The notes: generated from the letters alone by a model not told the origin. A stretch of DNA of 64,000 nucleotides from Cristatella mucedo (GCA_009760855.2 WPIO01000006.1:12131001-12195000), one strand, 5' to 3'. Shown: positions 46,457 to 58,265, counted from the stretch's first letter. Translations and numbers: made by a program.

Positions 46457-46699
46457 AATCGCACCATAGTCTTAATAATTCTGGAGCCGCGAATTATGAA
46501 TATCGTTCAGAATCTGTGGCTGATTTTGTCGCCCTTTCAGCATCGCTGGCACTGCAGTACAGTGTTTTAGGTCCTACGCTTGTAGGATTTTCTCGCATCT
46601 TCTCATAATATTTTCTCATAAATGAATGGCAATCGCTTGTTCGGCGAGTCAGGCTTTGCAGCGTTGGGCACAGCGTCGAGTCCGTTTAAGGCCCCGTTA

Positions 46700-46930
46700 T
46701 TTTCTCAATACGTATTCTCCGTCTTGGCGAGGTCGTCGATTTTCGTACAGTGTTCACGTAACAACCTTTCTTAAACTGACTAGCGATCGCACCAAAGCAA
46801 TAATTATTAGTAAACTAGACGTCAATCAGAAACAGAAAAGCCACACGCTCAAAATAGTCTCAGCCAGCATCTCGCCAATAGCCTTTGCGCGCAAGCGCGG
46901 AGTCTGGGCAATCCATTCCTAGTGACCATT
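46700..46930 (+). mobile_element. Old LINE fragment
   Basis: The plus-strand frame reads TFLKLTSDRTKAIIISKLD and SHTLKIVSASISPIAFARKR, aligning with NFLKLNDDKTNLLVMDKPS and LTLKIGSASISPVESARNLG of LINE-A. It is strongly diverged, with no tail. Confidence 0.7.
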
Positions 46931-47502
46931 TCGTCGGGCGACCACCTCAGCTCCTCGGCTGTAAAGTCAGTCCACTTCCGGTTACGAAATATTGCGAAGG
47001 ATTCGTGTGTGCCAAGAAAAGGCTGCCAGAGCCCAAGTTAGCCATGCATCAGTGAACCATCTCTCGCCTCGCGACTGGACGTCCGCAGCTCTTTTATCGT
47101 AGCCGGTGCTTTCAGACGGTGCAAGACTCGGTAGCTGAGCGTGGGCTTTGCAAATGTCGCTAGGTGTCACGGCGTCGCCTCAACCATCATTATCGCTGTC
47201 GTTGAGGTCACAGCACTTCCTTTGGCTGCAGATAGATTAAGACTTCCTGCCTCGGCACCATTTCGTGTGGTACCTGAAACGATCTCAACTAGAGCATGGT
47301 CAGAGCGTAAGTATAAGGAGAAGCAACCCATCATAACTACTCACTGCACAAAAAATTGCTCCCGCTACGTTTAATTTTCTTTCCTGATATTATCTCGCCA
47401 ATCTAGTTATCTCCATATTACATTATGTTATACAGTCCATTTGATCATATCACATATACAGTCCATTTGATTCACTAGATCTCTGAGCATACACCCACCA
47501 CC
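46931..47502. other. Unassigned interval
   Basis: No recognised feature apart from a short direct repeat ATACAGTCCATTTGAT at 47430 and 47456. Confidence 0.45.
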
Positions 47503-47810
47503 GGCAGCAGAGCCAGGATTTTTGTCTAGGGGGCAAGACTTGCAAAATCTTTATGTAGGTGCAAGACCCGCAATATTTTCTTTTTGGTGGGGTTAGACAG
47601 ACGATTACTGAAAAGTTATTGCGCAAAGTCACTGTCTTTATTCAATACGAACTCGGCCCGGTTGCTCATCGAATGGAATGGAATGGAGAAATAATTTCGT
47701 CATCGCACTGAGCGTCGGTGTCTGAGGGTCGGCGAGCGGGGACCGAAGGAATAGGGGGGCGGGGCCCAGGTCGCTGCCTCGCTGTAGGGGGCGCTTCTGG
47801 CTCCGCCGCC
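47503..47810 (+). mobile_element. MITE-1 copy
   Basis: GGCAGCAGAGCCAGGATTTT at the left and TTCTGGCTCCGCCGCC at the right are imperfect inverted ends. The interior (GGGGGCAAGACTTGCAAAAT, GTTGCTCATCGAATGGAAT, CCAGGTCGCTGCC) matches the copies at 30.5-31.3 kb. Confidence 0.75.
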
Positions 47811-49084
47811 GCAGCCGCTGCCCACTGGCCGACTTTTGAAACCCGGCGAGCTATTAAGCTACCGCAAATCAGACGAGGGAGCCCGACTCATTTGCTTCTA
47901 TGGCATCCGGATTCAGTAAACGTAGTACGATTCGGATAGATTCAGTAAACGTAGTGCGGTCGCAATCGCACAAACTTTGTTGCCGCGCTGAGACACGCAG
48001 ATCGCGGCATTGTATATTCACGAAGATGAGATCTACCTACGGAATAATCGTAGATGCGGAGGCATCGTAGACATCGACCACAAGAGATTCACAGACTCAA
48101 CGAATATTTGAAAAGAAATCATCGAAACGTAGAAATCGCGAGACGAGACAAGACGAGCAAATCGCTCCTCATCATCGTCGCAGATAAGCAAAGCACTCTG
48201 ATCTGCATCCGAAGAGCAGTCCGTCACCTCGGCACCAATTATAGTAGTAGTTTCGACGCAAGCTACCACAGCTAGAGGCTCCACAAAAGCAATAACCGAC
48301 ACAGGATGAATGATCACTTCTTTGTTCACCGAATCTCCAGCAAGGCCCCGCCCCTGGACACACCTGCATGCTACCTGCGGCCAGTTCCATTCCATCTTGT
48401 AAGTCATACGACTTTTTGTAAATACGCAGCCATCGGAGGCCGTCTGCTGCAGTGGGTATTAATGCCGAAAAGAATCGTTCTCCTCGACAGGAGAATGACT
48501 CCGCAGCCTCCGGGCTACGCCCCAGTGCTCTGCCGATTGAGGTGCTGAGAATGCTTTTAATATAGAACTCCCCAATACGTAAGCCCGGTTTAACGATTTC
48601 ACCGGATAGAGCTACAACCATGACCTCTGCCTAAGCTACTGCTGTCAACTTATCACCTTTCACTCCTTATAGTTTTACCGTAGGTCCGTTACTGCTGCCG
48701 TCACCAGTGCACTGAATTTCTTACCTCCATTAATCTCAGCAAAACTAATTCTATACAGATTTCAGGCTACCGTTTATTAGATTGTATTCCAGACCTCTCC
48801 GCCCCTAACCATTACTTCGGAGTCTTCCGAAGGAAAGGTTATCAGTCATGTAAATGCACCCAAAAAAATCACACTCTCAATAAACTTAATTCAGGCCATA
48901 ATTAAGTCAGGTGCTTTATCATTGAAACTAATGGAGTACGCACGGTCTCATAATTCGCTCAAGTTCAGCATAACACAGCTCTGCAACTCGCTTGAGCTCG
49001 GTTAAGCACTGCTTCTTAATCCGCCGAAGTTCAGCCGGAGATTTTCCCGAATCCCAAATTTTGACAGAGCAGTAAGCCAATTCA
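47811..49084. other. Unassigned interval
   Basis: Overlapping minus-strand frames at 48033-48407 and 48172-48621 look moderately protein-like but carry no recognised motif. An 18-bp direct repeat (GATTCAGTAAACGTAGT) occurs at 47910 and 47940. Confidence 0.4.
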
Positions 49085-49566
49085 GCGACTATCAAGACTT
49101 CAAGAACTACTGCCCCACCAGGTTGGGCATCGTGTCACCCGCTTTTCTGAATCAAATCGTTTAGCTATACCTCATACGAACCTCAAATTGTTTGGAGACT
49201 ATGTCTTTAGTTCGTATGCTCCCAAAGCCTGGAACTCGCTCCCCACTGACCTCACAACGTGCCCTAGCTTGACCACGTTTAAAAAGAAGCTCAAGAAATC
49301 TCTTTATCACAGCATTTAGGGGTCCATGTGATTCGTTCTTTATGTGGAGTTACAGACGGAGATACATTACATTACATATGTGCTTATGCTTGCTGACACT
49401 GTGCATGCTGCCACTAACCAGGTTATTCTTCTTGTTTATTGAGAATGCTACTATTAACCATTCGATCGTGCTTCCTTTGCAACAAATGTAAAGCATCTAG
49501 AAAGAGATTAAGTTCTTTGTGGGTGCTTTATTAAATGCATTACTATTTTATTACTATTATTATTAA
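49085..49566 (+). mobile_element. LINE-A copy with 30-bp internal insertion
   Basis: It covers the LPHQAKH-type region, APKAWNSLP, FKKKLKK, the 3' UTR, hairpin and (ATT)n tail. TATGTG is duplicated at 49341-49346 and 49377-49382 around a 30-bp insertion not present in any other copy. The hairpin stem carries a compensated change. Confidence 0.9.
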
Positions 49567-50460
49567 TCATTGTGAGAAGAGACTAGTACCTGAAGTATTG
49601 GTTGATCAATTTGCTTCAGTGCTACTGAAGGACAGTATGCACAATATATTATCATAAATTAGCATTTCAAACGGTGTCACTTCTTGCACGCAATGCTAAG
49701 TCATGTCACTGTGATTACAAGCATCTGACAGTTCACCCGCTATCTGGCTGTCTGTCTCTCTCTCTCTCTTTCTTGCTCTGCTAAAATACTTTTGGCCAAA
49801 GCTCACTGAATTTTAACTATGACGCGTTCTTCACCTGTTACGGTGGAGGCCTCTTTTAGCCTTAATATGGCCGTAATTGTTTAGCCGTAATACGTTACGC
49901 CCTCCACGAACATTGCTTGCCTCACACCTGTTAATACTGAACGTGAGGTAGGATGCTCGGCAATAATGTTGAAAGAAATGAGACTAGTACGCAATGACTG
50001 CTAAGGTCCAGGAAGAATTCGAAATTCTAACCAATCACTCCACACTTCTGACACCGGATGTTACGAAGACAACCTAGAGACTCCAGAACTTTAAATCATT
50101 TTCCGAACCCATGAGCATGCGACGGTTATCGCCGACGACAGATACAGATATCAGATTCTGATATATTATATATATACTGTAAAATATACTATATGCAAAT
50201 ATTTATATATTTATACTGGGGGACCTGGAGCCTTGAAGCTCAGCAAGTGAGTCGTAGGTGCGACACTAACACACGAAGGCATGGTGAGGACAGGGCAGCA
50301 CGACAGCAATCAAGACGACCTTGTAGTGACCTTGGGAACAAGCTCGTGTTCCTAGCAAATAGCCGTGCACGGTCGAAGAGAGGGCCGCATGTAAGCAGGA
50401 CGAAACACAATGTGCAACCAACTAGCACATCACTACCGATAAAATAAAAATAGTAAAGGT
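49567..50460. other. Unassigned interval
   Basis: Only short simple-sequence patches (CT near 49745-49770, TA near 50160-50180). Confidence 0.5.
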
Positions 50461-50632
50461 GAGCTGATCGACCAGCCTCACTTCACCTCGCATAGCGGCA
50501 GAGGAGCGTATATGCTATTACCTCGCTTGCATGGGCCAATAATTGGATAGCCCGCTGCAGGACTCAAGCCCCCCCGATCTAGTTCATGAAGTTCGAGAGC
50601 ACCTTAGGCGTTTTAATGGGCTCTTGGCAAAA
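50461..50632 (-). mobile_element. SINE-A copy, diverged
   Basis: On the minus strand: B-box-like GGCTTGAGTCCTGC, body with TAATAGCATATACGCTCCTC and the 3' end GAGGCTGGTCGATCAGCTC. Confidence 0.7.
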
Positions 50633-50984
50633 GATTGTGACATGTCTAGTTCATAACGGCTGTAACTGAAGAACCTCTAACATTATTTTATGACAGTCAC
50701 AATCTGACTTAATTTAGCATGATAGGGTTTCAAAAAACGAGTCTATTAAGTCGGTTTTGTTAACATGCGTCTCTAATTTTCGGTCCCTCCATTCTCCTGT
50801 TCGGGATTACCCATATGAGCTACTTAGTGCTCGGCCCTCCCATCACACCTCCTGCTACTCAGCCTGACCGTCCGGCTGCGCCTCTAACCAAATGCACGTC
50901 CTTTTGACTCAGCGCCTTCAGCTTCCAGTGTGCACTCAAGGCGTGGTCTCACTACCGTCTGACATCGACTGACTTAGCGATATG

Positions 50985-51085
50985 AATTGGTCCAGCGGTT
51001 AAGGTGCTCGCCCCGACCGAGGTCTGGCTGAGGTCGTGGGCTCGAGCCCCGAGGCGTATGTGAAGCTCCTGATTGGCACATTTAA
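50985..51085 (+). mobile_element. SINE-B copy, tail truncated
   Basis: The head matches the others well (TTGGTCCAGCGGTTAAGGTG, GGGCTCGAGCCCCGAGGC). The hairpin tail is cut after GTGAAGCTCCTGATTGG. Confidence 0.82.
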
Positions 51086-51224
51086 GCTAAAAGCCCTCCT
51101 GTCCCTCACACCGTAGAGACAAAGCTGAATAAAACACCGAACGATCAGACAGCCTCATTTATATGGCGGCTTAAAAGCAGAAACTAGATAATTGCATGCT
51201 TCCCGAATCGAAGGTACAACCCTG

Positions 51225-51917
51225 GGCATAAGGAGTGGGAGCGCTCGGCAGCTCGTGCGGTCTGTCTTCGACTGCCTATCGGCCACATCGCACCACTAAT
51301 CTCGGAGCTTCGGAGATCTTTTTCCATCGAGCATCTAATCGACTTCAAGGTCCTCTTTCTGGCTTGCAGGTCGCTTCGCTCGTTTGTACGTTCACCCTTG
51401 ACCTTCATCCGACCTGATCGTTCCTCCACTTCCAGTCGTTTCGCCGTTCCTCACGCTAAATTGAAACATTCTGGCAACTAGGCCCTCTATTCGTGTGCGC
51501 CGAAGTTTGGAACTCTCTCACGGCTTCTGTCACTCCGCCTGCACTCTGCACTTGGCACCATTTAAATCTCAGTCGAAGACCCGTGCGCTCCGCGCCAGCT
51601 CCGTCCTTCGCCTGAACTGAACTTTTCTTTTTCGCTCCCGTCTGCTCTTCGTTCTTACTTGAGCACGATGCACGATGTGCGTGCTACTAAGAAGCGGGGC
51701 CCCACAAACCTGCGGCCCCGAGTGTACACTAGCGTGCCCCCCCCCCCCGACCCGAGCACGCTCGTCTGAGCACTATAGCTGCGTGCTTATGCGTGTTTGT
51801 CTTAGCACGGTACTTACTTGCCAGTAGCCCTTAGCAATTGCTTTTCTTGCAGCAAATTGTTAAGTGCCTGTAAGAGGATTGGATAATTTAGGGTGCTATA
51901 CAAACAATTATTATTAT
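51225..51917 (+). mobile_element. LINE-C fragment with degraded hairpin tail
   Basis: A diverged C-terminal path (HRASNRLQGPLSG... and CAPKFGTLSRLL-like text in shifting frames) ends with a recognisable AAGTGCCTG...GGGTGCTATAC hairpin and a short (ATT)n tail. It resembles the fragment at 13.9-14.6 kb more than LINE-A. Confidence 0.6.
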
Positions 51918-51929
51918 AAGTGCCGTTAG

Positions 51930-52113
51930 TATTATTACAGCGTGTAAAGTCACTCGCTGCATGTATTGATGACATCCGCACATGGATGGCACCAAATATT
52001 CTAAAAATAAACGATGATAAAACTAACTCACTAGTTATGGGCAAACCCAGTGTGGTTCACAAATTGGAAAGGCTGACGCTCAAAATTGGCCCTGCCAGCA
52101 TACATCTCTAGTT
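51930..52113 (+). mobile_element. LINE-A copy, upstream part (split by hAT)
   Basis: It reads SLAACIDDIRTWMAPNILKI, NDDKTNSLVMGKPSVVHKLE and LTLKIGPASI before the hAT insertion point. It continues at 54817 in the same orientation. Confidence 0.92.
52106..52113. repeat. 8-bp target site duplication, left
   Basis: CTCTAGTT immediately before the hAT left end. An identical copy lies at 54817-54824. The central TA fits the nnnTAnnn preference reported for Buster-type hAT elements. Confidence 0.95.
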
Positions 52114-54816
52114 CAGGGGTGTCCAACCATTTTTCGTTGGGGGGCCACATTAAAAAAATTTAAAAGGTCCGGGGGGGCCACATGTAAATTGGCGTAGTTG
52201 ACCGCATCAGAAAATAAGATCGTAATTTAGTACGACTATTACTATTATACTTAATAAATAAACCGCAATACAATAGTATTTTTTTAGCCTAATTATAATT
52301 AAAATAATAAATAATAAAAATTTATCCATGTGTCCTGGAAAATAATTCGATAGATATCATGGCCAATCTTTTACTTTTGGATTTTTATTTTAATAACATG
52401 AAGGCAGAAACTTATAAAAATTACAAAATTATATGACAAGGACTCACATAATATTAATGTGTTCGGATTAATTAAATGCCAGAGGTATTCAATGTCTTCT
52501 GCACTGCAGGCATCAATGAGATATTTGCCAATTGTTTCTGTTTGCATAGAAAGTCGACATCTGCTGCAACAGTGGATGTGGCAATTCTAAGGATTCCTGA
52601 TAAATGTTCATCTGTGAGAACGGATCGAGTCTTTGTTTTCACATTTTTCAGTCTGGAAAAAAGCTGTTCACGGCAATATGTGCTGCCAAAAAGTGCAATA
52701 TACCTGCGAGCATGTTTGGCTAGGTTAGGAAAAGACTCTGATGAAACATGCTGCTTGTAAAAGGTAACAAGGTCATGCTGATCATAAGCAGTTTTTAAAT
52801 TGCTATCATTATGAATGTTGATTAGTTTGAGTTGAAATTCATCAGGTGCATCAGAGGGATCGATATTAAATGGATTACTACTCATGTTCATGTCATCCGC
52901 ATGTTGTTGGAAATCCTGAAACCTCTCTTCGAATTCATCAACAAGTTTGCTAACAAGAGTGGAGTACTTCATATGAGCCAGCGTTTCAGGCGATCTTGTT
53001 GCTAGTGTTGTGAAATGTAACAGTTTCTTCTGATCTAATGTTTCCGGAAAAGTTTCAGCTTTTGCACACACGCGACAACACACTCATACATTTTATGGAC
53101 CAGTTGATCCTTACCTTGGAGTCTGACATTAAGATCTGCAAGATATTTGGTCATGTCCACCAAAAAAGCCAATTCATTCAACCACTGCTGGTCATCGAGG
53201 AAGCCAACATCTTTTCCTTTTTCTGTCATAAATGTTTTTATTTCGTCCCGAAGTGACCAAAATCTGGCTAACGTGTTTGCCCTACTTAGCCAACGGACTT
53301 GGCAGAAATAAATAACATCACAATGATCTGATCCCAACTCTTCAAGGAAAGCCTGAAATTGTCTGTGGTTTAGCGCACGACACCTTATCACATTGACTGT
53401 TAAAACTACATTGTCCATTACATGTTGCATGCTCAAGACCTTTGCACATAGCTGTTCTTGGTGGATGATGCAGTGATGACTGACAATTTTGTGAGGTACT
53501 AATTTTACCATTAAAGATACAAATCCATTGTGTCTACCTGTCATTGAAGGGGCTCCGTTTGTGGTTAAACCAAGCAATTTAGTTTCAGGAAGATTAAATT
53601 TTGTGAGGACCCTCCTGACCTGATCCAAAATATCCCACCCCGTTGTAGTGCCTTTCATAGAACATATATCCAGCAGTTCTTCGATAATGACAAACTTTCC
53701 TGTTACTCCGCGTACAAACACCGACAGTTGAGCCGTATCGCTATTGTCCGTGCTTTCGTCGAGCGCAAGAGAATAAAATTCGCATTCAGCAAATCTTTTA
53801 GTCAGACTTTCTTCTATGTTGGATGCGAGCTCGTCAACTCTTCTCGCAACCGTTTGATGAGAAAGGCTGACTTTCTCTACTTCTGACTTCTTTTCTGGAC
53901 AGACCACACCAGTAAACAGCCTGCGGCATTCCTTAACAAATTCACCATCGGAAAATGCTTTGCCCCGCTTAGCTATAGCTTCAGCTATTAAAAAACTTAC
54001 TTTGGTTGAAGCCTCAGACTTGTTGCTGACTGCTGTAAACAATGACTGATGTCCTATTACGCTCTGTTTCAACGAGTTCACGCGATCAATTCGAAGTTGA
54101 CCAGTCAGGCTGTTGTACCTGTCGCCATGCTTTGTTGAAAAATGTCGCTTAACATTGTACTCCTTTGCAATGGCAATTGTTTCTTTGCATATTAGGCACA
54201 TTATCCTACCGAAGCGTTCCATTAAAAAATAGTCTACAGTCCAAGATGCTTTGAAAAGTCTTCCTTCTGCGTCAATTTTTTGTTTTTGCTAGTATTCACA
54301 TTCGCCGCCATTTTTCTCTGTGAAATAAAAAAAAGATCAGTTACGAATTTATTAATTTATATTTTATCACAGCAATATCTTAGTATTAGTAAGTAAGTTG
54401 AGCAATACGCGTTTTTTCAAAAACCTACCTGACTGATTCCAGTTCGTGCAGCAGCAGCTGAGAAACGGCTCTTCTTTTCTATCCACATTGTGAAACAGTT
54501 AATTCCGCTTGCGGAAGCGTTATCAATGTGATCGTAATGACGCCGCTGTAGTAAAAATATATTACCCCTTCACGCCGAAATGTTCACATGAAGGCTAGCA
54601 AAATAAATCGATTTTTTTACCTTCACGCAAAAATAGCCATTCGGACACCTTCACGCGCACGTGAAGTACACCACAGCGCCTTATATCGCCGTTTGTAATG
54701 ATTAAAAATTAACGAAAAACATGGAGTGACAAATGTTTTTGGGATAACGTTGCGGGCCGCATAGAAGACCTCGGCGGGCCGGGTTGTGGCCCGCGGGCTA
54801 CGTGATGGACACCCTG
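52114..54816 (-). mobile_element. Complete hAT (Buster-type) DNA transposon
   Basis: A 2703-bp element with short imperfect terminal inverted repeats: CAGGGGTGTCCAACCA at the left and CAGGGTGTCCATCACG (read on minus) at the right. It is flanked by the perfect 8-bp duplication CTCTAGTT. Both subterminal regions are rich in GGGCC(A/G)CA-type motifs, typical of transposase-binding sites in hAT elements. It carries one minus-strand transposase gene, now broken. It sits inside a LINE-A copy, so it is younger than that copy. Confidence 0.95.
52472..54275 (-). pseudogene. hAT transposase (Buster/GTF2IRD2-like), frameshifted
   Basis: The transposase would cut and rejoin the element ends by a DDE-type nuclease reaction in the nucleus. 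In order: a BED-type zinc finger with CLIC and HFSTKHG; the first catalytic region LALDESTDNSD; GLTTNGAPSMTG, where the aspartate usual in TDGAPxM is Asn (codon at 53558-53560); a CIIHQEQLCAK helix; CQVRWLSRANTLARFWSLRD; and the C-terminal dimerisation end GSTYCREQLFSRLKN with RSVLTDEHLSGILRIATS. The ATG at 54222 is only the longest open start, because RLFKASWTVDYFL homology continues upstream in the same frame. A one-base frameshift near 53040 separates the two parts (about 580 residues together, family size). A splice-acceptor-like TTTATTTCACAG lies near 54325. It is inactive. Confidence 0.93.
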
Positions 54817-54824
54817 CTCTAGTT
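54817..54824. repeat. 8-bp target site duplication, right
   Basis: CTCTAGTT, identical to 52106-52113. Confidence 0.95.
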
Positions 54825-55672
54825 GAATCAACTCGAAATCTAGGTGTCATGTTCCAAAGTAACCTCTCGTTAGACGACCACATCAGCTCCACAATCAAGT
54901 CTGCCTACTTTCAGTTACATAACATTGCTAAAATTCGGGCTGGTTTAGATAAGGATACCACGTCTAAGCTGATCCATTCATTTCTGACATCCGTGTTGAC
55001 TTCTGTAATTCACTGCTTGCTGGCCTACCGGCATGTGCAATCAGGCGATTACAGCTTGTGCAAGACTCTGCAGCTAGGCTTGTCTGTCGTGAGCATCGCA
55101 GTTGCCACATCACACCAATTCTCGCCGACTTGCACTTGCTACGAGTCAAGCAACGGATCGAATTCAAGGTTTTGTCGCTCACTTTTAGGTCACTTCATTC
55201 TTTGGCTCCAGCCTATCTCTCAGATCTACTCCCCCACCAGGCCAAGCATTGTACCACTCGCTTTTCGCAGTCCAACAGTTTACCAATACCTCGTACAAAC
55301 CTCAAATCCTGTGGAGACCGTGCATTTACTTCGTATGCTCCCAAAGCCTGGAACTCACTCCCGACTTGCGTCAGAACATCCTCTGACCACATTTAAAAAG
55401 AACTTAACAACACACCTATTTATCACAGCATTTAGTGGGTCCCTTTGATTTGTCTTGTATGTGCTTATGCGTGCTGACACTATTGCATGCTGCCACTAAC
55501 CACACTTGCATGCTGACCCTGTGAATGTCACCCCTAACCATGTTATTCTTGTTATTTATCAAGTATGCTACCACTAACCATTCAATCGTGTTTCCCTCTG
55601 CAGCAAATGTGGAGCGCCTAGGGAGAGATTGAGTTCTCTGAGGGCGCTTTCTCAAGTGCATTATTATAAAGT
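54817..55672 (+). mobile_element. LINE-A copy, downstream part (split by hAT)
   Basis: It resumes with the duplicated CTCTAGTT, then ESTRNLGVMFQSNLSLDDHI, LHNIAKIRAGLDKDTTSKLI, a region with shifted frames, LKSCGDRAFTSYAPKAWNSL, the 3' UTR, hairpin and a short ATT tail. Frameshifts near 55010-55060 break the protein. Confidence 0.93.
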
Positions 55673-55782
55673 GCTTACTGATAGAAAACTTGGCTTCTGG
55701 CGTCTGTTGGCTGTACTGATAGGACTTTTTTGAGCCTCCTATGGGCTGGTCCTGCACACTCAGATGATCCTTGCATATGTAC

Positions 55783-55784
<2 letters not shown>

Positions 55785-55861
<77 letters not shown>

Positions 55862-55965
55862 GTCTCTCTCTGTCTCTCTGTCTCTCTCTGTCTCTCTCTG
55901 TCTCTCTCTGTCTTGCTCTGTCTCTGTCTCTGTCTCACTCTCTCCCAGTCCCTGTCTCTCTAACT

Positions 55966-56014
<49 letters not shown>

Positions 56015-56034
56015 GCATCTCTCTCTCTGTCTCG

Positions 56035-56083
<49 letters not shown>

Positions 56084-56300
56084 GCTGTCTCTATCTGTCT
56101 CTCTCTCTCTCTGTCTCTGTTTCACTCTCTCTGTCTCACTCTCTCTGTCTCTCTGTCTCTCTGTCTCTCTGTCTCTCTGTCTCTCTGTCTCTCTCTGTCT
56201 CTCTGTCTCTCTCTGTCTCTCTCTGTCTCTCTCTGTCTCTCTCTGTCTTGCTCTGTCTCTGTCTCTGTCTCACTCTCTCCCAGTCCCTGTCTCTCTAACT

Positions 56301-56331
<31 letters not shown>

Positions 56332-57115
56332 CCCTGCATCTCTCTCTCTGTCTCGCTGTCTCTCTCTCTCTCTCTCTCTTTGTCTCTCGCTGTCTCTATC
56401 TGTCTCTCTCTCTCTCTGTTTTTATGTCTCTCTCTGTCTGTCTCTCTCTCTCTGTCTCTCTGTCTTTCTCTCTGTCTCTGTCTCTGTCTCACTCTCTCTG
56501 TCTCTCTCTCTGTTTTTATGTCTCTCTCTGTCTGTCTCTCTCTCTCTGTCTCTCTGTCTTTCTCTCTGTCTCTCTCTCTCTGTCTCATCTCTCTCTGTCT
56601 CACTCTCTCTGTCTCTGTCTCTCTCTCATCTCTCTGCCTCGGTCTCTGTCTCACTCTCTCTGTCTCACTCTCTCTGTCTCTGTCTCTCTCTCTCTGTCTC
56701 ACTCTCTCTGTCTCTGTCTCTCTCTCTGTCTCACTCTCTCTGTCTCTGTCTCACTCTCTCTGTCTCACTCTCTCTGTCTCTGTCTCTCTCTCATCTCTCT
56801 GCCTCGGTCTCTGTCTCACTCTCTCTGTCTCACTCTCTCTGTCTCTGTCTCTCTCTCTCTCTCTGTCTCACTCTCTCTGTCTCTGTCTCACTCTCATCTC
56901 TCTGCCTCGGTCTCTGTCTCACTCTCTCTGTCTCACTCTCTCTGTCTCTGTCTCTCTCTCTCTGTCTCACTCTCTCTGTCTCTGTCTCTCTCTCTCTCTC
57001 TGTCTCACTCTCTCTGTCTCTGTCTCACTCTCTCTGTCTCACTCTCTCTGTCTCACTCTCTCTGTCTCACTCTCTCTCTCTGTCTCACTCTCTCTGTCTC
57101 TGTCTCTCTCGCTCT
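55785..57115. repeat. Complex (TCTG)n/(CT)n array with higher-order units
   Basis: About 1.3 kb of plus-strand pyrimidine-rich repeat. It begins as clean (TCTG)n (55785-55855). Rare interruptions show larger duplications: a block with CTCCCAGTCCCTG recurs 336 bp apart, GTTTTTATGTCTC recurs about 100 bp apart, and CATCTCTCTGCCTCGGTC recurs three times. Open frames through it are artefacts. Confidence 0.96.
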
Positions 57116-58101
57116 TTTGTTCTCTCTCTTCTCCATCCCATCCTTTCCCCTTCTCTATCCTCTTTCTCCATTTCCTCTTTTCGTCTCTCTACGTCTCTCT
57201 TGAATTCTCTGCTTCATATTCGATGCCCACACCGTTTTGCCTCTGTTGCATCGAGCTAGATCGACATCGCCTTGTTCAGCACACGATAATGAAGGCCGTG
57301 ACGGCTAGGGGTGCTAATGTAAGCCGGAAGTTTAATTGGCACAACTGGGCCCACTGTACGATTCAGCCGGGTCTGCGGCCAGCGATTGGTCTTGCCTCGC
57401 TTTTGATCAAGGTAAGGCAAGCAAACATAACAAGGTCATGCTCAAGTACATCTCAAAAGATGCCACTTGCATAAAGTGTTATTCTAGGCCAAAGCGGTCA
57501 AGGGAGCGGCTTAATACTATTTTTATCATTGCAATTTGTGACTCAATAGTCCGGTCATCAGAAAAAAAGAGCTTTTCGCGTCGGCCAGCGATTGCTGACA
57601 ATGGACAAAATAAGAGCACTCGGCATAATGCCAAACCGCTCAGCTGGGGCGAGAAGTGCCATTGAGCCGGCCCCACTGGGCAGTCTGGCAGCAGAAAAGC
57701 TGTCGGAGCAATAGACCTTTTCATGCGCTATTTCGGGACGAGAGGTACACCAGCCCTCCGGCTACAAAGAGCTACTGCTCAGCTTCCCTCTTCTTCTAGA
57801 AGCCTTCACTGGCCGAGTAAAATACTTGCGGCAGATCGCGTTACTAGAGACGAATGGAACGCATAGACCCCCAGCAGCTGCATCCATGTTTATTCACTGG
57901 CTTTCTCTTTCTCTAAAAAAAAAGCCGACACCATATTTTTTGAGAATCCAAACGAAGTTAAATACAAGCACCGATGGAAAAGGCACGAAGCTCATCATTA
58001 ATGCCGCACCGTCTTAAACCCTTCTTTTCAGCTCAGTAACTCACCGGACGCAGCCAAGATGACGCGCTACAAGACTGTCATTGCTTGCCCGTCTCTTCTA
58101 C
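57116..58101. other. Unassigned interval
   Basis: A 109-codon plus-strand frame at 57336-57665 has no recognisable domain. No repeat family is seen. Confidence 0.4.
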
Positions 58102-58185
58102 CTCTCTCTCCCCTCTTTTCTCTCAGCTCTCCCTCTCTCTCTCTCTCTCTCTCTCTATTTCAATCTATCTCCCTGTCTCCATCTC

Positions 58186-58265
<80 letters not shown>

